Below, piece after piece: positions 1 through 7,412 of a stretch of DNA of 11,226 nucleotides (positions within the stretch are counted from its first letter, which is position 1; each line of letters opens with the position of its first letter). The notes under the pieces were generated by a model, which saw only the letters and a program-made list of their open reading frames with translations, ran no database searches and was not told where the DNA came from. The DNA is from Gemmatimonadota bacterium. GTDB lineage: Bacteria > Gemmatimonadota > Gemmatimonadetes > Gemmatimonadales > GWC2-71-9. The position numbers were made by a program, and so were the translations under genes. The DNA lies in assembly GCA_022573095.1 (NCBI GenBank), contig JACZUR010000041.1:1-11226 (forward strand). Reading direction: 5' to 3'.

Positions 1-2147
1 CCTTTCTCTCGGAGAAGGATCTCTTTTCCATCGAACTGTATGTCGCCGACGCAGAGACGGGCGAGATCCTGAGGAGACTGACCCGGACCGTGGTCGACCC
101 TCATCTTGAAAGCCTCGGGTTTATCAACTCGGCGGGTACCTGGTCGCCCGACTCACGGTTCTTTGCGCTGGGAACCGTGACCGAAGGCAATCCCGCACTG
201 ACTATTATAGATACAGAAACCGGTGAGACGGTCAACGAAATAGAGTTCAGCGAATTGGGCGAGATCTTCAACCCGAGCTGGTCGCCGGATGGGGGCTCGA
301 TAGCGTTCTCCGCACTGGTTCGTGGTTTCTCGGACATCTTCATCTACGATCTGGAAACGGAGGAGTTGAACAGAATAACCGACGACATTTTTGCCGACTT
401 ACAGCCAGCATGGTCGCCGGACGGTTCCAAAATCGCTTTTGTCACGGACCGATTCGGAAGCGATGCGGCGACGCTCAGGCTGAGTAACTACCGCATCGGG
501 TTGATAGATGCATCGACCGGATTCATTACCGAACTCCCTTCCTTCCCGCAAGGGAAAAACGTGAACCCACAGTGGTCGCCGGACGGCAACACGGTGTTCT
601 TCATCTCCGACCGCGACGGTATCGCAAACATATATAGGTTCGAGCTTGGCTCGCCTGAGATCAGGCAGGTAACTAACGTCCTCACCGGCATCACTGGGAT
701 AACCCGACTCAGCCCCGCGCTCTCGGTAGCACAGGTATCCGGCAGGGCGGCGTTCAGCGTATACGAGGATAACGGCTACAATATCTACTCTACTGACTCT
801 CCCGAAATACTAGAGGGACAGGCACTTAACGAGGATTTCACCTGGGAGCGAGTCGCAACGCTTCCCCCGGACGACCGCATCACCGACGACGTGGTTGCGC
901 TGCTGAGCGATGCCACTACGGGGCTGGCGGACCAGTCCGGTTTTGCAGAGGTACCCTACACACCTAATCTGTCCCTCGACTACGTGGCACAGCCATACCT
1001 CGTCGCTGGGGCCGACCGCTTTGGGTCTTTTATCGGAGGGGGCGCGGCACTGTTCTGGAGCGACATGTTGGGCACCCGCAACCTTGCGACGGCACTACAG
1101 GTAAATGGGTCCTTCAAGGATATCTCGGGTGCGATCGCCTACGAAAACAGGCGCAGCAGGTGGAACCGCGGCGCACTCATCCAGCAGAACGTGTTCTCCA
1201 CCGGGTTCATACCGCCCAGGCGCACCCGTTTCGACGAGTTCGGGAACCGTATTTTTCTCGACTCTGTTATAAAGCTCCGGCAGACCAATCGAGATATTAC
1301 CGGATTCACGTCCTACGCCTTAAATCGCTCACACCGATTGGAGTTCTCACTAGGTGTACGTAACATAGCGTTCAGCGCCGAAGTGGAGCGCCGGATTTTC
1401 GATGAGATTGGGAATCAGCTGAGTAAGCAAACTGAAACGCTTCCAAGTGCTGAGTCGATCTACCTCGCTCAGGGTAGCGTCGCTGTGGTGTACGATAACT
1501 CGATATTTGGGCTCACAGCTCCGATCCTGGGCCAGAGATACCGGCTCGAAGCCACGCCGCTTGTGGGTTCAATCAGCTATGTAAGCGTCCTCGCCGACTA
1601 CCGGAAATACGTCATGCCCGTTCGTCCGTTCACGTTAGCGGGCCGGATATTGCATTTCGGACGTTACGGTCCGGGTTCCGAAGATACGCGCCTGCGGGAT
1701 CAGTACCTCGGGTACCCCGGGTTAGTTCGTGGATATGATTTCAACTCCTTTACCGTCAGCGATTGCGATGTCATCACAGGAACCTGCCCAGTTCTCGACC
1801 AACTGTTTGGAAGCCGCATCATGGTCGCTAATCTTGAACTGAGGTTTCCGTTGCTCGGTGCCTTCAGCGGAGGGAACAGCTTTTACGGCGCCCTGCCGAT
1901 CGACCTTACTATTTTCGGGGACGCTGGCCTCGCTTGGCATCAGGACCTCACCGGCTTAACAACCGATCCCCGCAACCTCGTAAACGAGCAAGCTTTCTTC
2001 CTCGGTGGCGATCGCGAACCCGTCTATAGCGCCGGCGCCGGATTACGAGTCAACGTATTCGGCTTTGTGATCTTCGAGATCGACCGAGTGAGGGCGTTTC
2101 AACGTCACAAGTGGTTGTGGCAGTTCTCGTTCGTTCCTGGATTCTGA
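1..2147 (+). CDS. PD40 (TolB-like) propeller plus BamA/surface-antigen beta-barrel protein, 5' partial
   Basis: The reading frame is open from the first complete codon at position 3, and coding-like sequence continues upstream of the first in-frame GTG at 90, so the true start lies outside the window. Four TolB-type propeller blades are marked by WSPD(G/S) motifs encoded near 139, 280, 409 and 571, two of them followed by a TDRFG or SDRDG turn. From about position 950 the protein changes to alternating strands typical of an outer-membrane barrel (surface antigen / Omp85 C-terminal type) and ends in WQFSFVPGF with the terminal Phe that BAM recognises. The inferred role is an outer-membrane protein with a periplasmic propeller. 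Substrate and partners are unknown. Proteins with this PD40-plus-barrel layout are common in Gemmatimonadota-like genomes. The last 37 nt overlap the next gene in another frame, which suggests translational coupling. Confidence 0.85.
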   Translation, partial: FLSEKDLFSIELYVADAETGEILRRLTRTVVDPHLESLGFINSAGTWSPDSRFFALGTVTEGNPALTIIDTETGETVNEIEFSELGEIFNPSWSPDGGSIAFSALVRGFSDIFIYDLETEELNRITDDIFADLQPAWSPDGSKIAFVTDRFGSDAATLRLSNYRIGLIDASTGFITELPSFPQGKNVNPQWSPDGNTVFFISDRDGIANIYRFELGSPEIRQVTNVLTGITGITRLSPALSVAQVSGRAAFSVYEDNGYNIYSTDSPEILEGQALNEDFTWERVATLPPDDRITDDVVALLSDATTGLADQSGFAEVPYTPNLSLDYVAQPYLVAGADRFGSFIGGGAALFWSDMLGTRNLATALQVNGSFKDISGAIAYENRRSRWNRGALIQQNVFSTGFIPPRRTRFDEFGNRIFLDSVIKLRQTNRDITGFTSYALNRSHRLEFSLGVRNIAFSAEVERRIFDEIGNQLSKQTETLPSAESIYLAQGSVAVVYDNSIFGLTAPILGQRYRLEATPLVGSISYVSVLADYRKYVMPVRPFTLAGRILHFGRYGPGSEDTRLRDQYLGYPGLVRGYDFNSFTVSDCDVITGTCPVLDQLFGSRIMVANLELRFPLLGAFSGGNSFYGALPIDLTIFGDAGLAWHQDLTGLTTDPRNLVNEQAFFLGGDREPVYSAGAGLRVNVFGFVIFEIDRVRAFQRHKWLWQFSFVPGF

Positions 2148-3943
2148 ACCGCATCGTGTTTGCCGCGATTGCGATCGCGGCGGTCATCTCGGGTTTCCCG
2201 GCTCCGGCCGTCAGCCAGAGCGGAGCCTCACTCAGCGCGTCCACCGATCCGTTCCACAGGCACCGGCCCCTCGTACCCGGAGACTCACTCGAGGTTCTGC
2301 GGGCAGTAAGGTCGCGGCAGTTCGCATTCGAGAGGTTTCGGCGATCCAACTTCGAGCAGGCCCCAGCACTCAGGAGAGTCGACTGCGACGAGGTTATTGG
2401 TAGGTTTTGCTACATCCATTCTGAGACAGATTCCGTGATGAACGCCGAGCCGGCGCCCGTCGCCGCAGCCCGTGCATCCCTCATCGCGGCTCTCGACACC
2501 GCAGTGCAGTGGCAACCTGGAGACCCATGGATCGTCGCCCAGTTAGTGCGGTATCTGACTGAGTCCGGCGAACACGATGACGCGCTTGCTGCTGCGGAGG
2601 CGTGTCAGCTTGCGGAGGACTGGCTGTGCTACGCGTTCGCTGGATACGTGCGTCATTGGCAGGGCCGTTACGTCCTGGCCGGCGAGCTATTCGACGAAGC
2701 TCTCGGCGCTATGCCGGAGGAGACACGATGCGAGTGGACGGACGTCACCGTCCTCCTACCCGGCAGATTACGTCGTACGTATGAGGACACCCCTTGCGAA
2801 GAGAGAACTGATCTCAACGAACGGCTCTGGTGGCTGGCAGATCCGCTCTACTTGATGCCGGGAAACGACCGCCGAACAGAACACATCGCACGGCAGGTAT
2901 TGAACAAGATCCTCGAAAGATCAGAGTCGGGCTACGGAGTCTATTGGTCCACCGACCTGGGGAAGCTCGTAACCAGATTTGGATGGCCGGCGGGATGGAA
3001 GATGGTGATGGTGGGACGAAACGAAACCTGGATGGAATCGGCTGTGGTGAGCCGCCACCCGTTCAACGCTAAGACCTTCGTTCCCAACTCCAGAATACTG
3101 GAGAGTCCTTTGGAAGCCCGTGCGTTTGAATGGAGCCTCGACGACCCGGACGTGCGCTCGCGGTACGCGCCACCGTATGCCCGCAGCTTCGAGTACCTCG
3201 AGTCCTACCAGGCGGTACCGTTTCTGAGGGGTGACTCAGCGATAGTGGTGGCTGCATTCCGGCTAAGAGCCGGTTTCGCCGCGACTGAAACGCCGGTACA
3301 ATCGGCGCTCTCCATGTCGGCGAACGAAGCGGTAAGCAGCATCGCGACTGGTTCTTCGACGGCAGCGACCCATCGACTTACCGTAACCGGCGCCGCGGTA
3401 CCGTCTCTCCTCAGCATCGAGGCGCTGGATACGGCTACGAGCACGGCGTCGCGGGTGAGATACGGGATCGTTCCGCCCGCACTTGTAGAGAACCAGCTTA
3501 CTCTCTCGGACATACTCTTGTTTGAACCGATCGACCCGCTGCCCACCAACCTCGCCGACGTTGCACGGCTGGCACAACCCGGCAGCGAATTCGCGGGTGG
3601 TGACAGAATCGGACTCTATTGGGAGATCTATGGGCTGGCTGAAAGCGCCGACTCGGTCGTCACTTCGGTAACGCTGCTTCGGGGGGGAAGAAGTTTTCTC
3701 GGCGGGATCGCCCGGGCAATCGGCGTTGGCGGTAGCGAGCGGCCCGCGATCGCGATCGATTGGACCGAACCGTCGGGGATAAGTGCTTTTGCCGTTCCCA
3801 GATCGGTCTCGATCGAATTGGGGGATCTGCGGCCCGGAAATTATACGTTAAGGGTATCGGTCGAGTCCGCCGCAGGACGCCACGCAGCCAGCCAAAGAAC
3901 TATTCAGATAATCGAGTCCGGCCTAACACCGCACGGTTCCTGA
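2111..3943 (+). CDS. Secreted GWxTD-like protein of unknown function
   Basis: This 610-residue protein begins with GTG at 2111, inside the end of the preceding gene; another GTG at 2156 is possible. Residues about 14-36 are a strong signal peptide (IVFAAIAIAAVISGFPAPAVS) with cleavage likely after AVS or SQS, so it acts in the periplasm or outside the cell. Residues 90-270 look helical and TPR-like, with Cys pairs (C92 and C100, then EAC...WLC) that could form disulfides. A WWLADPLYLMPGNDRRTEH stretch is followed near residue 277 by YWSTDLGKLVTRFGWP, which resembles the GWxTD signature (W-x-T-D-x-G, then R-x-G-x-P). The C-terminal third looks like beta-sandwich. GWxTD proteins are found mainly in Gemmatimonadota and Acidobacteriota, and their biochemical role is not established. 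Overlap with the barrel gene suggests one envelope operon. Assignment to the family is moderate; function is unknown. Confidence 0.8.
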   Translation: MVVAVLVRSWILNRIVFAAIAIAAVISGFPAPAVSQSGASLSASTDPFHRHRPLVPGDSLEVLRAVRSRQFAFERFRRSNFEQAPALRRVDCDEVIGRFCYIHSETDSVMNAEPAPVAAARASLIAALDTAVQWQPGDPWIVAQLVRYLTESGEHDDALAAAEACQLAEDWLCYAFAGYVRHWQGRYVLAGELFDEALGAMPEETRCEWTDVTVLLPGRLRRTYEDTPCEERTDLNERLWWLADPLYLMPGNDRRTEHIARQVLNKILERSESGYGVYWSTDLGKLVTRFGWPAGWKMVMVGRNETWMESAVVSRHPFNAKTFVPNSRILESPLEARAFEWSLDDPDVRSRYAPPYARSFEYLESYQAVPFLRGDSAIVVAAFRLRAGFAATETPVQSALSMSANEAVSSIATGSSTAATHRLTVTGAAVPSLLSIEALDTATSTASRVRYGIVPPALVENQLTLSDILLFEPIDPLPTNLADVARLAQPGSEFAGGDRIGLYWEIYGLAESADSVVTSVTLLRGGRSFLGGIARAIGVGGSERPAIAIDWTEPSGISAFAVPRSVSIELGDLRPGNYTLRVSVESAAGRHAASQRTIQIIESGLTPHGS

Positions 3944-3948
3944 GCCAG

Positions 3949-4429
3949 CTAACCCGCCATCCCCAGAACCAATTCGAACTCACGCTCGGTCACCGGCTGC
4001 ACTGACAGCCGGCTGTTATTTACGAGAACCATCTTCTCGAGCTGAGGCGAGGCTTTTATCGCTGCGAGTGACACCGAAACGGGGAACTTCCGCTCAAATC
4101 CCACATCGACCATGAACCAGCGCGGATTGTCGGCCGCCGCTCCCCGCTGTCCCCGCTGTCCCCGCCGCCCTCGGGTCATAGTACTTGCTGCTCCTATCTA
4201 GGGCGTACAGGTCCGGGTACGATTCTCTGACGACCTTCGCTAAGCCAACCACCGCGGAGGGCTTGGCGTTCGAATGATAGAACAGGACGCGATCCCCTTT
4301 CTTCATATCGCGCATGTAGTTGCGCGCCCGATAATTCCTGATGCCTTCCCAGCAAGTCTTCTTATCGCGCCGGAGATCGTCGATGGAGTAAACCCCGGGC
4401 TCCGATTTCATTAACCAGTAGCTAGGCAT
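3949..4429 (-). pseudogene. EVE domain protein, frame broken within a 9-bp tandem repeat
   Basis: The first part (4429 to about 4163) encodes a textbook EVE start, MPSYWLMKSEP, then SIDDL, CWEGIRNYRARNYMR, KGDRVLFYHSN and VVGLAKVV, up to KYYDPR (D85). The rest of the domain, DNPRWFMVDVGFERKFP...LSVQPVTEREFELVL, lies in the next frame and ends at 3949. The two halves together give a normal-length EVE protein of about 150 residues. EVE is a PUA-like fold that binds modified bases in RNA or DNA. Between the halves are GGGACAGCG repeats, the last unit lacking 2 bp; without that loss the frame would be continuous. As read, translation of the first frame runs into an unrelated tail and stops at 4094. 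It may be a pseudogene, a variable allele or a sequencing/assembly error. The gene follows the A-type carrier gene by 48 bp and ends 5 bp from the convergent plus-strand gene. Confidence 0.85.
4138..4162. repeat. Degenerate 9-bp tandem repeat in the EVE gene
   Basis: On the plus strand this reads as one shortened unit CGCTCCC followed by two perfect units CGCTGTCCC (7+9+9 = 25 bp). On the coding (minus) strand that is two GGGACAGCG units then GGGAGCG. Perfect 9-bp units keep the reading frame and would add Gly-Thr-Ala each. The shortened third unit shifts it by one net base. The flanks are also repetitive (GCGGCG on both sides), which makes slippage or misassembly plausible. Confidence 0.85.
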
Positions 4430-4477
4430 TCAGGATTCAGTGAGATGATTGAGGCGAAAATTCGGGCGGAGTTGTCC

Positions 4478-4849
4478 TTAGGTCGAGAAGCTCACGCCAC
4501 ATCCGCATTCTCCGGTGGCGTTGGGGTTACTGAAGACGAACCGCGACTCGGTAATAGAGGAGACCCAGTCGACCTTCATACCGTTTACAAGCGGCATGCT
4601 AAACTCGTTGACAAAGACACGAATGCCGTTTATTTCGAGGACGCGGTCGTCGTCATCTGGCCGCTGTTCCATTCGGACATCGTACATGTATCCGGAACAT
4701 CCGCCTTCATAGGCGCCAACACGTAATCCGGCGACATCCGGATCCAGCGAATGTTTGCCTGCCAATATACCGACCTGCTCTGATGCAGCGTCGGTTACGA
4801 CGAGTTCGAAGCCGGCATCTACTCCCGGCGCTTTCGACTGATTAGACAA
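4478..4849 (-). CDS. HesB/IscA-family A-type iron-sulfur cluster carrier
   Basis: This 123-residue protein has the three conserved cysteines of A-type carriers: C51 in EGGCSGYMY and C115 and C117 in the C-terminal CGCGVSF motif, preceded by FVFSNPNA. These bind an Fe-S cluster that the protein passes to apo-enzymes in the cytoplasm. Length and motif spacing are normal for IscA, SufA and ErpA, but the sequence alone does not say which of these it is, and no isc or suf genes are adjacent. The start is TTG at 4849, chosen because GGAGAG lies 8 nt upstream and the frame gives the expected short N-terminus before the conserved fold. It is the third gene of the minus-strand cluster, 67 bp after the PC4-like gene and 48 bp before the EVE gene. 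Confidence 0.93.
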   Translation of the reverse strand: MSNQSKAPGVDAGFELVVTDAASEQVGILAGKHSLDPDVAGLRVGAYEGGCSGYMYDVRMEQRPDDDDRVLEINGIRVFVNEFSMPLVNGMKVDWVSSITESRFVFSNPNATGECGCGVSFST

Positions 4850-4857
4850 GTGTTCAA

Positions 4858-4863
4858 CTCTCC
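4858..4863 (-). promoter_or_regulatory. Shine-Dalgarno of the A-type carrier gene
   Basis: GGAGAG on the minus strand, 8 nt before the TTG at 4849. It supports the non-ATG start, because no ATG with a comparable site lies nearby in frame. Confidence 0.7.
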
Positions 4864-4916
4864 AGACTAACTGTTACTAATCTTAGCAAGAAATCGTTGC
4901 CGGGACTACTGATCGG

Positions 4917-5189
4917 CTATCCTTCGGCATCTCGCTGAAAATCCTCTTCATCTAGGAAACCCTTATCGATAGCAACGTCCTTCGCTTGTTGCAGCAGCGC
5001 AAGCAGATCCGGAAGAAGATCCACCCTGACTGTGACTCCGGACTTCGAAGGTCTCAGTTCGTCTTCGCTGTTGCGGTACCACACCCGTACCCCGAGCAGG
5101 TCATATCCTTTGTACTTCGAGAACGTGACCCGGACATCCTCGTGGTCATTCTTTGCAAAACCACCAACTTCAATCTGATCGTCAGCCAT
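4917..5189 (-). CDS. PC4/p15-type ssDNA-binding protein (bacterial YdbC-like)
   Basis: This 90-residue protein matches the bacterial form of the transcriptional coactivator p15/PC4 fold. It has a basic beta-strand DVRVTFSKYKGY (residues 18-29), VRVWY (34-38), a PSKSGVTVRVDLLP segment (47-60) and a C-terminal helix LLALLQQA. Proteins of this fold bind single-stranded DNA as dimers and are proposed to act in transcription or DNA repair in bacteria; the precise role here is not known. I start it at ATG 5189, which has GGTGGGGGG just upstream. An in-frame GTG at 5201 would add four residues but overlaps that ribosome-binding site. The tail (FLDEEDFQRDAEG) is acidic. It lies 129 bp after the small membrane protein gene and 67 bp before the Fe-S carrier gene, same strand. 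Confidence 0.82.
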   Translation of the reverse strand: MADDQIEVGGFAKNDHEDVRVTFSKYKGYDLLGVRVWYRNSEDELRPSKSGVTVRVDLLPDLLALLQQAKDVAIDKGFLDEEDFQRDAEG

Positions 5190-5318
5190 CGTGCCCCCCA
5201 CCCTCGGATGTAACGTTTCGGACCAGCTGTTCTGGATCCAAAGTTAGCGAGGTTACGCTGACCCGCAAACGTGGTCCCGGCGTGTAGCTCTACGGCAACG
5301 TCGTTACCTACGCGCCTC

Positions 5319-5591
5319 CTATCCCGTTGATTCTCGTCGGGTTGCAACAAGGTTGTAGAGCCATGCGAACACCGCCCCCCCCACGGCACCATCGAGCAGA
5401 CCATAGAGCGTGACCACGATGATCGACCCGAACCCGGTGGGACCGTCGTAACCCGGGTATATCGAGGCAGCCAGCGACAGCCAGGCCTCTCCGTAGTTCG
5501 CAAAGATCTGATTCACGACGCCAACGAGGAACAGGGATCCCCCCCATAGCACCGCCGCGGTCACTGATAAAGCTTTGATATTGAGAGCCAT
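5319..5591 (-). CDS. Small two-helix integral membrane protein (holin-like family)
   Basis: This 90-residue protein has two hydrophobic segments, about residues 7-29 (LSVTAAVLWGGSLFLVGVV) and 54-83 (GSIIVVTLYGLLDGAVGGAV then FAWLYN), joined by a short polar loop with SIYPGYDGP. It ends in RRESTG. Related chromosomal proteins starting MALN(I/V)KAL and carrying SIYPGY and DGAVGG...FAWLYN are sometimes labelled 'bacteriophage holin', but no lysis or phage gene is nearby, so a lytic role is not supported. The ATG at 5591 has AGGA 7 nt upstream. It is the first gene of the minus-strand cluster and diverges from the M48 protease gene across a 245-bp intergenic region. The function is unknown; confidence that it is a real gene is high. 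Confidence 0.8.
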   Translation of the reverse strand: MALNIKALSVTAAVLWGGSLFLVGVVNQIFANYGEAWLSLAASIYPGYDGPTGFGSIIVVTLYGLLDGAVGGAVFAWLYNLVATRRESTG

Positions 5592-5836
5592 TGGACGTTC
5601 CTGTAGGAGTTCAGACTAACCTAGGAAATGTGAGTTCAGAGGGCAAATCGCGTAACTTTATAAAGAAAGAGAGGGCGCCGGCCGTGGCAAAATGAAATTG
5701 CGGTTAGAAAAGTGTGAAGAGTTGAGGCCGGGGAGTGGCCCCGGCGGTAGAGATATTCCCCAGCACACGCTATTTTTCTTCTTCTAGCCATGGAGTCGAT
5801 CCTGATCTGTAGTCAGTTCAGCCAGGCGTGACCCGG
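5592..5836. other. Divergent intergenic region between the membrane protein and M48 protease genes
   Basis: No convincing coding sequence is present. It must carry promoters for both directions. It contains a perfect 10-bp AT palindrome CTTTATAAAG at 5656-5665, which could supply a -10-like element, but I find no -35 at proper spacing and do not call a promoter. It also holds a GC-rich hairpin at 5727-5745 and a T-rich stretch around 5771-5785. Confidence 0.6.
5727..5745 (+). promoter_or_regulatory. GC-rich hairpin in the leader of the M48 protease gene
   Basis: GCCGGGG (5727-5733) and CCCCGGC (5739-5745) form a perfect 7-bp stem with a 5-nt loop, AGTGG. No T-run follows directly; the T-rich stretch begins about 25 nt later, so it is not a standard intrinsic terminator. 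It lies 91 nt upstream of the chosen start at 5837. It could be a leader structure or a protein-binding site; its role is inferred only from position. Confidence 0.45.
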
Positions 5837-7276
5837 ATGAGAACGCATACCAAGACATTCCCCAGAATCGCTGCAGCCGCGGCGCTGGCGCTCGTTTTGG
5901 GCGACTGCGTGGTCAACCCAGCCACCGGAAAACGCCAACTCATTTTCATCAGCGAGGGTCGCGAGATCGAAATGGGCCGCGAAGCGGACCCGCAGATCGT
6001 CGCCTCCCTAGGCCTCTACGACGACCCTGCTCTTCAGCAATATGTTCAGGATATGGGGAGCAGACTGGCCGCACGCTCAGAGCGACCCAACCTGCCGTGG
6101 ACGTTTCGGGTCGTAGACGACCCCGTGGTGAACGCGTTCGCCCTACCGGGCGGATTCATCTACGTCACGCGCGGCATCTTGGCCCACTTGAACTCCGAAG
6201 CGCAGCTCGCTTCCGTCCTGGGCCACGAAATCGGACATGTGACCGGGCGGCACTCCGTTGAGCGGATCAGCCGGTCTCAACTCACGCAGGTCGGTCTTGG
6301 GGTCGGTAGCATCGTGTCTTCAACTTTCAGAGATTTTTCGGGAGTTGCCGGTGCCGGTTTGGGATTGCTCATGCTGAGCTACGGGCGAGGCGACGAACGC
6401 CAGGCCGACGATCTCGGACTTAGATACATGCGGCGCGGTGGCTTCGATCCGAGAGAAATGTCCGGAGTCTTCGAGTTACTCGCGCGCGTTAGCCAGGCGC
6501 ACGGCGGCCGGAGCACCCCGGAGTGGCTATCCACTCATCCGGATCCAGCCAACCGAAAAGAGCGCATCAATGACGCCGTCGCCGCTCTCAATGAAAGCTT
6601 CGCCGGCACCACCCTGGGAGGCGACGAATATCTACGACGCCTGGATGGACTCGTCTACGGAGACAATCCCCGAGAAGGTTTCTTCCGCGACAATCTGTTC
6701 ATGCATCCCGATCTCGAGTTTCAGATCCGTTTTCCGGAAGGATGGAGAACGATCAATCAGAAGCAGGCGGTCGCCGGGGTAAGCCGGCAAGAGGACGCGA
6801 TAATTCAGGTAACGTTGGCGTCCGCGAGGTCTCCGAGAGCGGCCGCGGATCAATTCTTCGGACAGGAAGGCATTAACGGGAGCCGACCTCGAAGCACAAG
6901 AATCAACGGGTTATCGGCCTATGCCGGTCGGTTCTCCGCAGTTTCAGGACGGACGGAAGTCCAGGGAATCGCTGCGTTCATAGCATTCGACCAGAACGTA
7001 TACCAGATCGTCGGATACGGCGCCGCATCAAACTGGGGCAGCTACCGAGGTCATGTTGACCGATCCGTGAATAGTTTCGACCGCTTGCGGGACCCCGAGG
7101 CCTTGGCAGTCGAGCCCGACCGGCTCGACATCTTCGCGTTACCTCAGGAGATGTCGCTGAGTCAGTTTGCCAGAGGCTACAGCACGGGTCTTCCGTTGGA
7201 AGAGCTAATCTTGATCAACCAGGCGGAGCCAGACACGCCACTCAGCGCTGGCAGTCTAATTAAGAGAGTCCGGTAG
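5837..7276 (+). CDS. M48-family zinc metalloprotease, exported, probable lipoprotein
   Basis: This 479-residue protein has an N-terminal basic and hydrophobic export signal ending LVLGDC at C24, followed by VNPATGKRQL, the usual beginning of mature M48 lipoproteins of the BepA/YfgC or Loi type. The peptidase domain (about 35-250) has VNAFALPGGFIYVTRGIL, the zinc motif HEIGH (130-134) and the third ligand E187 in ERQAD, plus a late STHPDPANRKERI. All catalytic residues are present. Residues about 280-420 form an extra beta-rich domain starting FRDNLFMHPDLEFQIRFPEGW. The last 50 residues look LysM-like (SLSQFARGYS...LEELILINQ...LSAGSLIKRV). The inferred role is envelope protein quality control in the periplasm. 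I chose ATG 5837 (AGG 10 nt upstream) over the in-frame GTG at 5828, which has no usable SD. Asp at -1 of the lipobox is unusual. Confidence 0.92.
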   Translation: MRTHTKTFPRIAAAAALALVLGDCVVNPATGKRQLIFISEGREIEMGREADPQIVASLGLYDDPALQQYVQDMGSRLAARSERPNLPWTFRVVDDPVVNAFALPGGFIYVTRGILAHLNSEAQLASVLGHEIGHVTGRHSVERISRSQLTQVGLGVGSIVSSTFRDFSGVAGAGLGLLMLSYGRGDERQADDLGLRYMRRGGFDPREMSGVFELLARVSQAHGGRSTPEWLSTHPDPANRKERINDAVAALNESFAGTTLGGDEYLRRLDGLVYGDNPREGFFRDNLFMHPDLEFQIRFPEGWRTINQKQAVAGVSRQEDAIIQVTLASARSPRAAADQFFGQEGINGSRPRSTRINGLSAYAGRFSAVSGRTEVQGIAAFIAFDQNVYQIVGYGAASNWGSYRGHVDRSVNSFDRLRDPEALAVEPDRLDIFALPQEMSLSQFARGYSTGLPLEELILINQAEPDTPLSAGSLIKRVR

Positions 7277-7365
7277 CAATTTAGATCAGCAGTAATCAAT
7301 ACAACCGAAAGACGAGCTTTCAGATCTTATTCGTGTCTGGGATCTATCCAGTGCGAAGTGTAGTC

Positions 7366-7391
7366 GATACGTGGTAGCGGGCGTTCGTATC
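7366..7391 (+). promoter_or_regulatory. Inverted repeat in the ppsA leader
   Basis: GATACG (7366-7371) and CGTATC (7386-7391) are perfect 6-bp arms with a 14-nt spacer, ending 9 nt before the ppsA Shine-Dalgarno. A second, mutually exclusive near-palindrome TATCT-G-AGATA occupies 7388-7398. These could be an operator or a leader structure affecting ppsA translation, or chance. No clear promoter hexamers were found in the 136-bp gap. Confidence 0.3.
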
Positions 7392-7400
7392 TGAGATAGA

Positions 7401-7406
7401 GAGGAG
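7401..7406 (+). promoter_or_regulatory. Shine-Dalgarno of ppsA
   Basis: GAGGAG, 6 nt upstream of the TTG at 7413. It fixes a non-ATG start that gives the expected family N-terminus (MDWIRWFSE, then GGKNASLGEM). Confidence 0.8.
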
Positions 7407-7412
7407 TCACGA

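Noticed and set aside
3205..3577. Minus-strand frames of 104 and 114 residues inside the GWxTD-like gene
   Set aside because: No start signals or domain content; the plus-strand frame is continuous through this stretch.
4445..4726. Plus-strand frame of 93 residues opposite the A-type carrier
   Set aside because: It is antisense to a gene with all three conserved cysteines and matches nothing recognisable.
5054..5503. A 149-residue minus-strand frame spanning the PC4-like and membrane-protein genes
   Set aside because: It overlaps two better-supported genes in another frame, and its Arg- and Trp-rich sequence is typical of a frame shadow.
5319..5591. Phage holin or prophage remnant
   Set aside because: Only the two-helix layout suggests this; no endolysin, phage structural gene, integrase or attachment site is nearby, and similar proteins are chromosomal.
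7307..7321. Possible terminator hairpin after the M48 gene (GAAAG-ACGAG-CTTTC)
   Set aside because: The stem is only 5 bp, AT-containing, and is not followed by a T-run.
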